From Hyphomicrobiales bacterium (GTDB lineage: Bacteria > Pseudomonadota > Alphaproteobacteria > Rhizobiales > Rhizobiaceae): 64,000 bases of DNA. A program made the position numbers and the translations under genes. The stretch lies in NCBI GenBank assembly GCA_900467745.1, contig UBQW01000025.1, positions 44,982 through 108,981 of the forward strand. The letters run 5' to 3'. Positions 7,501 through 16,094 of the stretch are shown here, piece after piece. Below the pieces are notes generated by a model. It was not told where the DNA came from, ran no database searches, and worked only from the letters and a program-made list of their open reading frames with translations. Numbering within the stretch: the stretch's first letter is position 1; each line of letters opens with the position of its first letter.

Positions 7501-8157
7501 TCAGTTGATCATCGCCAGCACCTTGCCGCAATAGGCCTTGGAAACCGGGTTCATGCGGGTCGCCGCGTGGCCGGCATTGTACTTGAGGATGGTATCGCAG
7601 GTCTCGCCGCCACCAAGCGTGTGCGCCGCTGCCAGATACTTCATGCCGTACTTGATGTTGGTATCCGGATCGAAGAGACCCTTGCTGGAACCAGAATAAC
7701 CCATCATGCGAGCCGTCGCCGGCTTGATCTGCATGAGGCCGATTTCGCCGGCGCTGCCGCGAGCATTCGGATTGTAGTTGCTTTCGACACGAACCACGGC
7801 GTGCGCGAGTTCGACCGGAACGTTGTATTCTCTGGCGTACTTGACGATGATCGCCGCATACTTGCTGCCGGGCATGTCGGGCATGGCGAAACCGGATGTA
7901 CGGTCTACGGTGTTGAGTGCCACGGTTTTCTGGGCCTTATCGGTCTTGGCGACCTTCTGTACCCGCTGGGTCTTGTGAACTTTCGGAGCCTTCTTCGAGG
8001 CTACTTCGGCCGTTTTGGCCTTGTCTGTCTTTTGCGTCTTGAGTGTCTGCGTCGTCTCTGTCGCTTGCGCTCTATTGCCCCATTCGCCTGCGTTTGCGCA
8101 ATTGAATCCCATCAGCAGTGTGCTGGCGCACACCACAGCAGAAAAAATCTTTCTCAT
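7501..8157 (-). CDS. Secreted lytic transglycosylase, SLT domain
   Basis: Encodes 218 residues from the ATG at 8157, which has a TTGGAG ribosome site and gives a signal peptide (MRKIF, hydrophobic core, Ala-Asn-Ala cut near residue 23). A Lys/Thr/Ala-rich linker (about 25-85) is followed by the catalytic domain: VVRVESNYNP with the acid Glu, GEIGLMQIKPATARMMG, then NIKYGMKYLAAAH. These motifs define soluble lytic transglycosylases, which cleave the glycan strands of peptidoglycan. The linker is unusually rich in Lys-Thr/Lys-Ala repeats and could bind wall polymers. A related lipoprotein is encoded at 12343. A longer reading frame starting at 8217 would bury the signal peptide and is rejected. 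Confidence 0.88.
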   Translation of the reverse strand: MRKIFSAVVCASTLLMGFNCANAGEWGNRAQATETTQTLKTQKTDKAKTAEVASKKAPKVHKTQRVQKVAKTDKAQKTVALNTVDRTSGFAMPDMPGSKYAAIIVKYAREYNVPVELAHAVVRVESNYNPNARGSAGEIGLMQIKPATARMMGYSGSSKGLFDPDTNIKYGMKYLAAAHTLGGGETCDTILKYNAGHAATRMNPVSKAYCGKVLAMIN

Positions 8158-8417
8158 GTAGTCCAGATACTCCAAGCAAAAGAAAAGCTGCGCATAAATG
8201 AAATCCGAACGCAGCATAAATTCGCATCAATACTCAAAGTATCAGCGATATTTCTTTTCTGTTTCAATTGACGACGGTCGACAACACACAACAAAACAAC
8301 CGGCGCCGTTTAGCGACTGCGGTTAGACCATCGCATTGAGGAGATAATAGGGAAAACATGTGGCAACGCAGCAAACCCGTAAAATCTAGGGGTATATGCC
8401 GGCAAATCGGCCCGGCG

Positions 8418-9182
8418 TCAGGCGCCGTAGCGCGGCAGGGCCGATAGCAGGCGATGCAGCGTGTCGATCGTCGAGAAATCGGCGATCCCGTCGACCCTCT
8501 CCGGGCGGAAATGGCGCTGGAAGGCTTCGATCTCGCCGGCCATCTTGTCGGAAAATTCGCCTGTGATCTCAGTGCCGTAACCATAGAGCGACAGCATCGA
8601 CTGCAGGGCTTCGACCGGCTGCCCCTGGTCACCGCGCTGGAAGAAGCGTCCGCCGGTGATCGCGGCCGGCGCCACCCAGTGGCCGACGCCCCTGGAGTGC
8701 AACAATCCCCAGGGGAAGTTTTCGCCCGGATCAAGCTTGCGCCGAGGGGCGACATCGGAGTGTCCGAGCACCCTTTCAGGCACGATGGACCAACGTTCGC
8801 CGCAGTCGCGACACAATTCGATCACCGCATCGATCTGCGCCTGCGGATACTCGGGGCAGCCGCCCGGATGGCCTGCATTGGCGATCTCGATGCCGATCGA
8901 AGACGAGTTTATATCGGTCTCGCCCTGCCAGATGCTCTTGCCGGCGTGCCACGCGCGCCGCGCCTCCGGAACGAGCTGCACGACGTCGCCATTCTCGTGC
9001 ACGAAGTAGTGGCACGAGACCTGGCTCTCTTCGCGACAGAGCCAGTCAAGCGCTCCGTCCGCCGTCGGCATGCCGGTATAATGGAGAATGATCATGTCGG
9101 GCTTTCGCCCGTCGACGCGCTCGCCATGGTTCGGCGACGGCTTTACGCTGGCTTTGGCGTAGTCTGCCTCGAAGGCGCTCAT
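8418..9182 (-). CDS. AmpD-type N-acetylmuramoyl-L-alanine amidase with peptidoglycan-binding tail
   Basis: A zinc amidase_2 protein of 254 residues. Probable zinc ligands are His34 (IILHYTG), His141 (GHSDVAP) and Asp151 (KLDPG), and EIANAG near residue 99 is a family block. A peptidoglycan-binding type 1 domain follows at about 180-250 (VEALQSMLSLYGYG and later IEAFQRHF). No signal peptide is visible, so it probably acts in the cytoplasm on recycled anhydromuropeptides as AmpD/AmiD proteins do. The start codon overlaps the stop of the TerB-DnaJ gene by four bases (ATGA), so the two are co-translated. Whether it controls a beta-lactamase, as AmpD does elsewhere, cannot be judged here. Confidence 0.9.
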   Translation of the reverse strand: MSAFEADYAKASVKPSPNHGERVDGRKPDMIILHYTGMPTADGALDWLCREESQVSCHYFVHENGDVVQLVPEARRAWHAGKSIWQGETDINSSSIGIEIANAGHPGGCPEYPQAQIDAVIELCRDCGERWSIVPERVLGHSDVAPRRKLDPGENFPWGLLHSRGVGHWVAPAAITGGRFFQRGDQGQPVEALQSMLSLYGYGTEITGEFSDKMAGEIEAFQRHFRPERVDGIADFSTIDTLHRLLSALPRYGA

Positions 9183-9886
9183 GCGGCGCGGCGTTCCTTC
9201 TCGATCGCCTCGTAGGCGGCATTGAGCGCCGCCATGCGTTCATTGGCAATCGCATGAAACTCGGCCGGCACGCCGCGCGAGATCAACCGGTCCGGATGAT
9301 GCTCGCTGACGAGACCGTGGTAACGGCGGCGGATCGTCGGGAAATCGTCCGACGGCGAAACGCCGAGCACCTTGTAGGGATCGCCGCCGATCGACACGTG
9401 CCGCGCGGCAATCTGCTCGAAGCGCTGCTCGCTCATGTGGAAGATCTCGGCCACATGCGCCAGGAACGCAAATTCCTTCTCGTGGATGAGACCATCGGCC
9501 TTGGCGATATGGAACAAGCCGTCGAGCACTTCTTCCAGAACCGGGCAGTTGGCGGCACAGGTCACGCAGAGCGTCGAAAGCCGTTCCGCATAGGCCTCGT
9601 AGCCGGCCACGTCCTGGCGCGCCAGATTATAGAGACGCGCGACATTGGCGGCCTGATCGTCGGGGAATTCGAAAATCTCGCGGAAGGCCTGAACCTCCTT
9701 CTCGCTGACGATCCCGTCGGCCTTTGCCATCTTCGCCGAAAGCGCGATGATCGCGACCGAAAACGCCACCTTGCGCCGCGTCTCGGGATCGCCTTCAAAA
9801 ACCGTGCGAACAGCCTCGACCACGGCGGAAAGCGCATTTCCCGCAGCGTTGCCTATGGCGTTCAGCAGTTTTTCCCAGAAGGACAT
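9179..9886 (-). CDS. TerB-like plus J-domain protein (DjlA-type co-chaperone)
   Basis: A 235-residue protein of two parts. An N-terminal helical TerB/DjlA-like region at about 38-155 contains two acidic KADG motifs (residues 54-57 and 129-132). A C-terminal J domain at about 168-232 carries the HPD tripeptide at 197-199 that stimulates DnaK-type ATPases. E. coli DjlA has the same order but an N-terminal membrane anchor; here residues 5-28 are only weakly hydrophobic and Ala-rich, perhaps an amphipathic helix. It is translationally coupled to the downstream amidase, a pairing that suggests a link between chaperone activity and wall recycling. The partner chaperone is not in the window. Confidence 0.88.
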   Translation of the reverse strand: MSFWEKLLNAIGNAAGNALSAVVEAVRTVFEGDPETRRKVAFSVAIIALSAKMAKADGIVSEKEVQAFREIFEFPDDQAANVARLYNLARQDVAGYEAYAERLSTLCVTCAANCPVLEEVLDGLFHIAKADGLIHEKEFAFLAHVAEIFHMSEQRFEQIAARHVSIGGDPYKVLGVSPSDDFPTIRRRYHGLVSEHHPDRLISRGVPAEFHAIANERMAALNAAYEAIEKERRAA

Positions 9887-10286
9887 CAGGTCTCTCGTCT
9901 AATAAAAGGAGAAACACCTTGAACAAATAAAGGTTGCCTTTGCAAGACGGGGATTGGCCGCAGGGTTGAAAACACCTTTCACAATTCGGTAATGGTCGCG
10001 TGTAACCGAAACATTCGCGCCCTTTGCTGGCGCCGCGCCGTACGGCCTCGTGACACTCTGTCGCGCCGCATCGGGACGCCTTCGGATAGACCGGCTGACG
10101 ATTTCCACAATCCCATGCAAACCGCGGTTGCTGCTTGAACCGATTAGATCAGCGCCCAAGGGCGACTTGCCTCTTTGACCGCGCTGCAACACGCATTTTT
10201 CACAGAAACAACACTTTACACCATCCCTTCTCTGCCGCATCCATGCACGACCGAACCAAGCTTAGACACGGATAGCGGAGACACCC
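9887..10286. other. 400-base divergent intergenic region
   Basis: Lies between the divergent TerB-DnaJ and phosphofructokinase genes. It holds no supported reading frame, no strong hairpin with a T-run and no recognisable RNA gene. Promoters for both flanking genes must lie here, but no clear -35/-10 pair stands out. The only marked element is the GCGGAG ribosome site at 10275-10280. Confidence 0.5.
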
Positions 10287-11498
10287 ATGGCCAAGAAAAA
10301 AGTCGCAATGCTCACGGCAGGAGGCCTTGCGCCTTGCCTCTCTTCGGCCGTCGGCGGGTTGATCGAACGCTACACCGACATCGCTCCCGATCATGAACTG
10401 ATCGCCTACCGCTCCGGCTACCAGGGCGTGCTTCAGGGCGACAGCATCAAGATCACGCCGGAGATGCGCGAGAAGGCCTATCTGCTGCATCGCTACGGCG
10501 GCTCGCCGATCGGCAACAGTCGCGTGAAGCTCACCAACGCCGCCGACTGCGTCAAGCGCGGGCTTGTCAAGGAAGGCGAAAACCCGCTGCGTGTCGCGGC
10601 CGAGCGCCTCGCCAATGACGGCGTCAGCATTCTCCACACGATCGGCGGCGACGACACCAACACGACGGCGGCCGATCTCGCCGCCTATCTCGCCGCCAAC
10701 GGCTACGACCTGACGGTCGTGGGCCTCCCGAAGACCGTCGACAACGACGTCGTTCCGATCCGCCAGTCGCTCGGCGCCTGGACGGCGGCCGAAGTCGGCG
10801 CGCACTTCTTCGACAATGTCAGCAACGAGCAGACCGCCGCCCCCCGCACCCTCATTATCCATGAAGTCATGGGCCGCCACTGCGGCTGGCTGACGGCAGC
10901 CACCGCCCGCGCCTATCTGAAGCGCACCCGCAACAATGAATATGTAGACGGCATGATGACCAATGCCGGCATGAAGAGCATCGACGCGGTTTATCTGCCT
11001 GAAACGCTGTTCGACCTCGAAGAAGAATCGGCGCGCCTGAAGGAGATCATGGACCGCACCGGCCATGCGACGGTCTTCGTCTCGGAAGGCGCGTGCCTCG
11101 ACGCCATCGTCGCCGAGCGCGAGGCAGCCGGCGAAACCGTCAAGCGCGACGCCTTCGGCCACGTGAAGATCGACACCATCAATGTCGGCGGCTGGTTCCA
11201 GAAGCAGTTCGCGAGCCTCTTGAACGCCGAGCGTTCGCTGGTGCAGAAGTCCGGCTACTTCGCCCGCTCCGCCCCTGCCAACGGCGACGATCTGCGCCTG
11301 ATCCAGAGCATGACCGACCTCGCGGTCGAGAGCGCCCTCAACAAGGTCTCGGGCGTGACCGGCCACGACGAGGGCCAGAACGGCAAGCTGCGCACCATCG
11401 AATTCCCGCGTATCAAGGGCGGCAAGGCTTTCGACACCTCGGTCAAGTGGTTCGGCGAACTGATGGACGAGATCGGCCAGAAATACCAAGACGCATGA
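10287..11498 (+). CDS. pfp: Pyrophosphate-dependent 6-phosphofructokinase
   Basis: Phosphorylates fructose 6-phosphate to the 1,6-bisphosphate, using pyrophosphate reversibly, at the head of glycolysis. It has 403 residues. The nucleotide/PPi loop reads GGDD at 120-123 where ATP enzymes have GGDG, and the catalytic loop is PKTVDND at 148-154 with the Lys typical of PPi enzymes. MGRHCGW at about 196-202 and the FVSEG stretch near 271 are also family marks. The ATG has a GCGGAG ribosome site seven bases upstream. Rhizobia lack the ATP-dependent enzyme of the usual Embden-Meyerhof route, so this gene matters for how sugars and gluconeogenic carbon flow. It appears to be monocistronic. Confidence 0.93.
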   Translation: MAKKKVAMLTAGGLAPCLSSAVGGLIERYTDIAPDHELIAYRSGYQGVLQGDSIKITPEMREKAYLLHRYGGSPIGNSRVKLTNAADCVKRGLVKEGENPLRVAAERLANDGVSILHTIGGDDTNTTAADLAAYLAANGYDLTVVGLPKTVDNDVVPIRQSLGAWTAAEVGAHFFDNVSNEQTAAPRTLIIHEVMGRHCGWLTAATARAYLKRTRNNEYVDGMMTNAGMKSIDAVYLPETLFDLEEESARLKEIMDRTGHATVFVSEGACLDAIVAEREAAGETVKRDAFGHVKIDTINVGGWFQKQFASLLNAERSLVQKSGYFARSAPANGDDLRLIQSMTDLAVESALNKVSGVTGHDEGQNGKLRTIEFPRIKGGKAFDTSVKWFGELMDEIGQKYQDA

Positions 11499-11557
11499 TT
11501 GACGCAGGCGAGATATGATGTCTTTGCTTGTCCTCTAATGAAAGAGGAGGAGATTCC

Positions 11558-12193
11558 ATGTCGCTCGAAGCTTGGCTAGCATTTGCTGCAGCATCGGCAA
11601 TCATGCTGGCTATCCCAGGGCCGACGATTCTCCTCGTCGTATCTTATGCGCTCGGCCACGGCCGCAAGACAGCCTTTGCGACCGTGAGCGGCGTGGCGCT
11701 CGGCGACTTCACCGCGATGACGGCGTCGCTCTTCGGCCTCGGCGCGCTTCTGGCCGCGTCGGCCACGCTGTTCACCATCCTGAAGTTCATCGGTGGCGCC
11801 TATCTGATCTGGCTCGGTATCAAGCTCTGGCGGGCGCCGATCATTGACGGCCCGATGGCCGACAATGACAATCTGCCGGAGGAAAAATCGCTGAAGATCT
11901 TCCTCCACGCCTATGTGGTGACGGCGCTCAACCCGAAGAGCATCGTGTTCTTCGTCGCCTTCGTGCCGCAGTTCCTCAATCCGGCACTTCCCTTCTTCGG
12001 CCAGATGCTGATCATGGAAGCGACCTTCCTCGTGCTCGCGACCATCAACGCCTCCACCTACGCGCTTGCCGCGCATGCCGCGCGGGGCCTGATTCGAAAG
12101 GCTGCCGTGCAGCGCGCGGTCAATCGCACGGGCGGCACATTGCTGATTGCAGCCGGCGCCGTGACCGCCGGATATCGCCGCATCGCTGCCTGA
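11558..12193 (+). CDS. LysE/RhtB-family exporter
   Basis: A 211-residue membrane protein. The ATG at 11558 was chosen because AGAGGAGGAG lies just upstream; a TTG 30 bases earlier is in frame but lacks a site. The first helix ends in the family signature IPGPTILLVVSYALGHGRK (about residues 18-36), followed by GVALGDF and, mid-protein, the NPKSIVFFVAFVPQF block. Five to six membrane segments are visible. Members export amino acids or derivatives such as lysine, homoserine or threonine; the substrate cannot be read from the sequence. It begins about 60 bases after the phosphofructokinase gene, with no regulator beside it. Confidence 0.88.
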   Translation: MSLEAWLAFAAASAIMLAIPGPTILLVVSYALGHGRKTAFATVSGVALGDFTAMTASLFGLGALLAASATLFTILKFIGGAYLIWLGIKLWRAPIIDGPMADNDNLPEEKSLKIFLHAYVVTALNPKSIVFFVAFVPQFLNPALPFFGQMLIMEATFLVLATINASTYALAAHAARGLIRKAAVQRAVNRTGGTLLIAAGAVTAGYRRIAA

Positions 12194-12342
12194 AAATCTC
12201 AGGCTTACCGACCGCGAAAAGCTCAAGAAATTTTCCGTGGGTTGCCGCAAAGCAACGAATAGGTTAATTGGCAATTCAGGGCTTAAGGTTTTTGGTAACT
12301 TTTAACGCTGCCGGGGTGGCGCGTTTTCACGAGAGTGAGAGT

Positions 12343-13257
12343 ATGGCAGCGATCGGTTTTTCCGGCTTTAAACGCAATCTCATCGTATCCACGATGCTGT
12401 GCTGCGTTGCTGCTGGCTGCTCGAGCGTCGAATACACATCCCAGGCGGATCTGATGGCCGAACAGGTCGTCCTCCCTACCCCGAAGCCCGGCGAAGACGC
12501 GATGTTCGCGGCCATTCCGGCAGGCGAAGGCACACCTGGCACTCAGATCGGCGGCGACCAGACCGCTGCGTCCGTCGCAACCGCCGCCATGCCGGCAGTC
12601 GATTCGGCGCAGCAGACTGCCCAGTTGCAGCCTGCCGCTTACGGCCAGATTCCGCTGACGCCTGAAATGACCGCGATCCAGTCCGTGGTGCCGACACCAC
12701 GACCGGGCGCCCCATCGACCGAGCTCGCCTTCGCCGCGAGCCCGCAGAACAATGCCATTGCCGCCCTTTCGGCGATCGACACCACGCCGCATTCGATGAT
12801 GGACTACGGCTTCGACACATCGGGCCCGATGGACCCGCCGACCGCGCCGCCGATGTTCGGCGACAATGACAGCGACGACGATGGCGCGCCGACTGTTGAG
12901 AAAAGCGCGATCACCAAGATCATCGACAAGTATTCGCAGATCTACAAGGTTCCCGCGACGCTGCTTCACCGCGTCGTTCACCGCGAAAGCCGGTACAACC
13001 CGAAGGCCTACAACAAGCGCGGCTACTTCGGCCTGATGCAGATCAAGTACAACACTGCCAAGTCCATGGGTTACGACGGCCAGCCCGAGGGCCTGTTCGA
13101 CGCCGAAACCAACATCAAATATGCCGCGAAGTATCTGCGCGGCGCATGGCTGGTGTCCGACAACAGCGAAGACAATGCCGTCAGGCTCTACGCCCGCGGC
13201 TACTACTACGACGCCAAGCGCAAGGGCATGGACGACATCGCCCACGGCAACTACTAA
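12343..13257 (+). CDS. Lipoprotein lytic transglycosylase, SLT domain
   Basis: Encodes 304 residues from the ATG at 12343. A type II signal with lipobox VAAGC (Cys near residue 26) predicts a lipid-anchored envelope protein. A long Pro/Ala/Gln-rich spacer (about 45-185), in which the phrase VVPTPRPG recurs in varied form, leads to the catalytic domain with HRESRYNPKAYNKRG (acid Glu), YFGLMQIKYNTAKSMGYDG and TNIKYAAKYL. It is a relative of the secreted enzyme at 7501 but with a lipid anchor and a long flexible linker, which suggests reach across the periplasm. The upstream TTG extension would destroy the lipoprotein signal. Confidence 0.88.
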   Translation: MAAIGFSGFKRNLIVSTMLCCVAAGCSSVEYTSQADLMAEQVVLPTPKPGEDAMFAAIPAGEGTPGTQIGGDQTAASVATAAMPAVDSAQQTAQLQPAAYGQIPLTPEMTAIQSVVPTPRPGAPSTELAFAASPQNNAIAALSAIDTTPHSMMDYGFDTSGPMDPPTAPPMFGDNDSDDDGAPTVEKSAITKIIDKYSQIYKVPATLLHRVVHRESRYNPKAYNKRGYFGLMQIKYNTAKSMGYDGQPEGLFDAETNIKYAAKYLRGAWLVSDNSEDNAVRLYARGYYYDAKRKGMDDIAHGNY

Positions 13258-13278
13258 ACCTTGTAGGCTTTAGCGTCT

Positions 13279-14670
13279 CTATTGCGCGAGATCGGCCGAG
13301 GCCGATCGGGTTGGCGGCGGCAGCTTCGCCAATATCTCCTTCAGCAGAATTTCCGGCCGGTATCTGAGCCAGCTCGGTGTCAGGCCGAGCCTGACCATGA
13401 CGAGACTGGCCGACGGCACGATCACCATGCTCTGTCCATCATGTCCTTCCAGCCAGAAGGCGTCGTCCGGAATACCGGTCTCCCCGCTCCTGCCGCTGCC
13501 AGGCGGGCGAAGCCAGGACTGACCATGCGAATACATGCCGCCGGAAGATGCCGTCGGCGTACGCATCATGCTCATGAAGCTCTCGGGCAGCAGCCTCTCG
13601 CCGTTCCAGACCCCATCCTGTAGCAGGAACTGACCGAAGCGGACCCAATCGCGCGCCGTCGCATAGAGATAGGAACTGCCGGCGAAAGTTCCGCGCGCAT
13701 CCACTTCGAACACCGCGCTCGACATGCCGAGCGGATCGAACAGCGCCGTCCTTGGATAGTCGATCGCCTGCTTCTCGTCGCCAAGGCGATCCATCCAGAT
13801 GCGGGAGATCAGGACGGATGTTCCGCTGGAGTAGTTGAACTGCGTGCCGGGGTCGTCATCGAGGTCAAGACTTGCCGGCAGCGCCGTCTGGTCCGCGTCG
13901 AGATAGAGCATGCGCGTGACGTCGGCCACCGTGCCATAATCCTCGTTGAACCTGAGGCCGCTCTCCATCCCAAGCAGCTGCCCAAGCGTGATCTGCGACC
14001 GCTTGTCGTCGCGCCATTGCGCAAACAGCCCGGCATCCTCGGCGCCGATCTTGCCGTCTAGCATCAACCGACCGACGAGCGCCGCGTTGACCGTCTTGGT
14101 CATCGACCAGCCGATCAATGGCGTTTGCGGCCCGAAACCCTTGCCGTAGTTCTCCGCGACGATCTTGCCGTCATGCAAGACGACCACGGCGCGCATATGC
14201 TCGCCGGTCAAATCAGGGTCGGCAAGCAGTGCTGCAATCGCCGCGTTGTTCTCGATCGGCAACGCGGCCGCGTCCTGTGCAGGCTTCGCAACGACAGGCT
14301 CGGGCACCGCCTTTCGCGCAGCGGCGAAATCGCCATCCGGCACGGCGGTGCAGCCGAGACCATCGCGGTAGATCGCATAATTGGCGGCAAACAGCCCGAG
14401 GATGCGCGCCGTCACCTGCTTGCCGGCCTCATCGACCTGCACGCGAATCAGCCTCAGCAGTGGATTGCCGGGCGCCTGGACATCCTCGGCCAGCACGGCA
14501 TCCGCGTCGCGCCCGGCCAGGAAGACATTCGAGCAGACGATCTTCGCCGCATAGCCGTCGCCGATCCGGAGCAGCTCCGGTGGCCTGACATAAAGCCAGC
14601 CCGCACCCGCAACGACGATAACGGCGACACCCGCAGCCGCCGCCTTCAAGATGCGCAGAACGCGTCCCAT
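13279..14670 (-). CDS. Serine hydrolase, beta-lactamase/PBP4*-like (class C fold)
   Basis: A 463-residue membrane-anchored protein. The ATG at 14670 has a strong GGGGAGGGG ribosome site. One membrane helix at about residues 8-28 is followed by a 150-residue region of no known match, then the hydrolase domain: SMTK (S-x-x-K nucleophile motif), LLGMESGLRF, NYSSGTS in the Tyr-x-Ser position, and a C-terminal HDGQSM where the HxG or KTG motif usually lies. Such enzymes hydrolyse peptides, esters or peptidoglycan stems; this one need not confer drug resistance. It converges on the transglycosylase lipoprotein gene with a 21-base gap and lies divergent from btaA. Confidence 0.85.
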   Translation of the reverse strand: MGRVLRILKAAAAGVAVIVVAGAGWLYVRPPELLRIGDGYAAKIVCSNVFLAGRDADAVLAEDVQAPGNPLLRLIRVQVDEAGKQVTARILGLFAANYAIYRDGLGCTAVPDGDFAAARKAVPEPVVAKPAQDAAALPIENNAAIAALLADPDLTGEHMRAVVVLHDGKIVAENYGKGFGPQTPLIGWSMTKTVNAALVGRLMLDGKIGAEDAGLFAQWRDDKRSQITLGQLLGMESGLRFNEDYGTVADVTRMLYLDADQTALPASLDLDDDPGTQFNYSSGTSVLISRIWMDRLGDEKQAIDYPRTALFDPLGMSSAVFEVDARGTFAGSSYLYATARDWVRFGQFLLQDGVWNGERLLPESFMSMMRTPTASSGGMYSHGQSWLRPPGSGRSGETGIPDDAFWLEGHDGQSMVIVPSASLVMVRLGLTPSWLRYRPEILLKEILAKLPPPTRSASADLAQ

Positions 14671-14784
14671 GAGCACCCCTCCCCAGCCAATAGAGAAACA
14701 GGAAAATTGCCCTTTAGAAAGCGCCGTCAAGTACCGGCCGCTCCCAATTGCGCGAGGCACCCACAGCCAGGCCGCCCACAGGCA

Positions 14785-14802
14785 ACGTCATCAAACTGTA
14801 GC
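14785..14802 (+). promoter_or_regulatory. Candidate Pho box before btaAB
   Basis: Two degenerate 7-base half sites, ACGTCAT and CTGTAGC, are separated by four bases, as in the PhoB consensus CTGTCAT-N4-CTGTCAT (about 9 of 14 positions agree). The site is 48 bases upstream of the btaA start. Betaine-lipid synthesis by BtaA/BtaB is induced by phosphate starvation through PhoB in Sinorhizobium meliloti, which makes the weak match believable. Confidence 0.5.
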
Positions 14803-14849
14803 GCCGTCGCGTTAAACGCCCTGAACGCTAAATGTTGAGAGACTCACTT

Positions 14850-16094
14850 ATGACGGAATTTGCCCCGGATGCCGGCTTCCGCAAGAACCGGAAACTCAAG
14901 GCAGCTCTTCTCCGCCACAAGGCCTTTTCGAAAGAGGGTCTGTCCGAACGTCTTTTCGGGCTCCTCTTTTCCGGCCTCGTCTATCCGCAGATCTGGGAAG
15001 ATCCCGATCTCGACATGAAGGCGATGGAGCTTGAGCCGCATCACCGCATCGTCACCATCGGCTCCGGCGGCTGCAACATGCTCGCCTATCTCTCGCAGAG
15101 CCCGGCCTCCATCGACGTCGTCGACCTCAACCCGCACCATATCGCGCTGAACAAGCTGAAGCTCGGCGCCTTCCGCCACCTTCCCGCCCATGCCGATCTC
15201 GTTCGCTTCCTGGCAAGGCCGAACCAGTCCGCAAACAGCCAGGCCTTCGATCGCTTCCTGTCGGCCAATCTGGATGAAGCGACGAGCAACTACTGGAACG
15301 GCCGCAAGTTCGGCCGCCGCCGCGTCACCGTCTTCGACCGCAACATCTACAAGACGGGCCTGCTCGGCCGCTTCATCGGCGCAGCTCACCTTCTCGCCCG
15401 CGTCCACGGCATCGACCTCACCGGCGTTGCCAAGGCGAAGACGATGGAAGAACAGCGCCGGCTCTTCGACGAGAAGATCGCACCTCTGTTCGAAAAGCCT
15501 GTCGTGCGCTGGATCACCAGCCGCAAGAGCTCGCTCTTCGGCCTCGGCATCCCGCCGCAGCAATATGACGAGCTCGCAAGCCTCGCCGCCGACAATTCGA
15601 TCGCGCCGGTTCTGCGCCATCGCCTGGAAAAGCTCACCTGTCATTTCCCGATGCAGGAAAACTACTTTGCCTGGCAGGCTTTCGCCCGCCGCTATGCCGA
15701 TGAAGGCGAAGGCCCGCTGCCGACATACCTGAAGGCGGAGCACTACGAGGCGATCCGCGCCAATGTCGATCGCGTCAGCGTCCACCACGCAAGCTTCACC
15801 GAACTTCTTGCCGGTGAACCCGCCGCCTCGCGCGACCGCTACATCCTGCTCGACGCGCAGGACTGGATGACGGACCAGCAGCTGAACGACGTCTGGTCGG
15901 AAATTTCGCGCACCGCCCGCGACGGCGCCCGCGTCATCTTCCGCACCGCCGCCGAAAAGAGCATCATCGAAGGCCGCCTCTCGCCCGCCATCCGCGACCA
16001 GTGGACCTATCTCGAGGACCGCTCGCTCGAACTGACCGCACTCGACCGCTCGGCCATCTACGGCGGCTTCCACATCTATGTGAAGAAGCCATGA
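14850..16094 (+). CDS. btaA: BtaA, SAM:diacylglycerol 3-amino-3-carboxypropyltransferase
   Basis: First enzyme of diacylglyceryl-trimethylhomoserine (DGTS) synthesis: it moves the aminocarboxypropyl group of SAM onto diacylglycerol. It has 414 residues in the DUF3419 family, with the methyltransferase-like binding segment VTIGSGGCNMLAYLSQ near residue 65 and VVDLNPHH near 90. LYPQIWEDP-type text near residue 40 (VYPQIWEDPDLDMKAM) and LLDAQDWM near residue 337 are family marks. DGTS replaces phospholipids when phosphate is scarce. The downstream btaB start overlaps this stop (ATGA). The second ATG (14850) was preferred to 14832, but neither has a strong ribosome site. Confidence 0.93.
   Translation: MTEFAPDAGFRKNRKLKAALLRHKAFSKEGLSERLFGLLFSGLVYPQIWEDPDLDMKAMELEPHHRIVTIGSGGCNMLAYLSQSPASIDVVDLNPHHIALNKLKLGAFRHLPAHADLVRFLARPNQSANSQAFDRFLSANLDEATSNYWNGRKFGRRRVTVFDRNIYKTGLLGRFIGAAHLLARVHGIDLTGVAKAKTMEEQRRLFDEKIAPLFEKPVVRWITSRKSSLFGLGIPPQQYDELASLAADNSIAPVLRHRLEKLTCHFPMQENYFAWQAFARRYADEGEGPLPTYLKAEHYEAIRANVDRVSVHHASFTELLAGEPAASRDRYILLDAQDWMTDQQLNDVWSEISRTARDGARVIFRTAAEKSIIEGRLSPAIRDQWTYLEDRSLELTALDRSAIYGGFHIYVKKP

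Noticed and set aside
8359..8448. A 29-codon plus-strand frame after a GAGGAG motif
   Set aside because: It runs into the ampD-like gene in the opposite direction, the peptide has no feature, and the purine stretch is too far (about 14 bases) from the ATG.
10175..10396. A 73-codon frame before and into the phosphofructokinase gene
   Set aside because: It overlaps the start of a clearly coding gene in another frame and has no ribosome site.
14670..14760. An N-terminal extension of the serine hydrolase
   Set aside because: The ATG at 14670 has a strong ribosome site and opens the membrane helix; the extension has neither.
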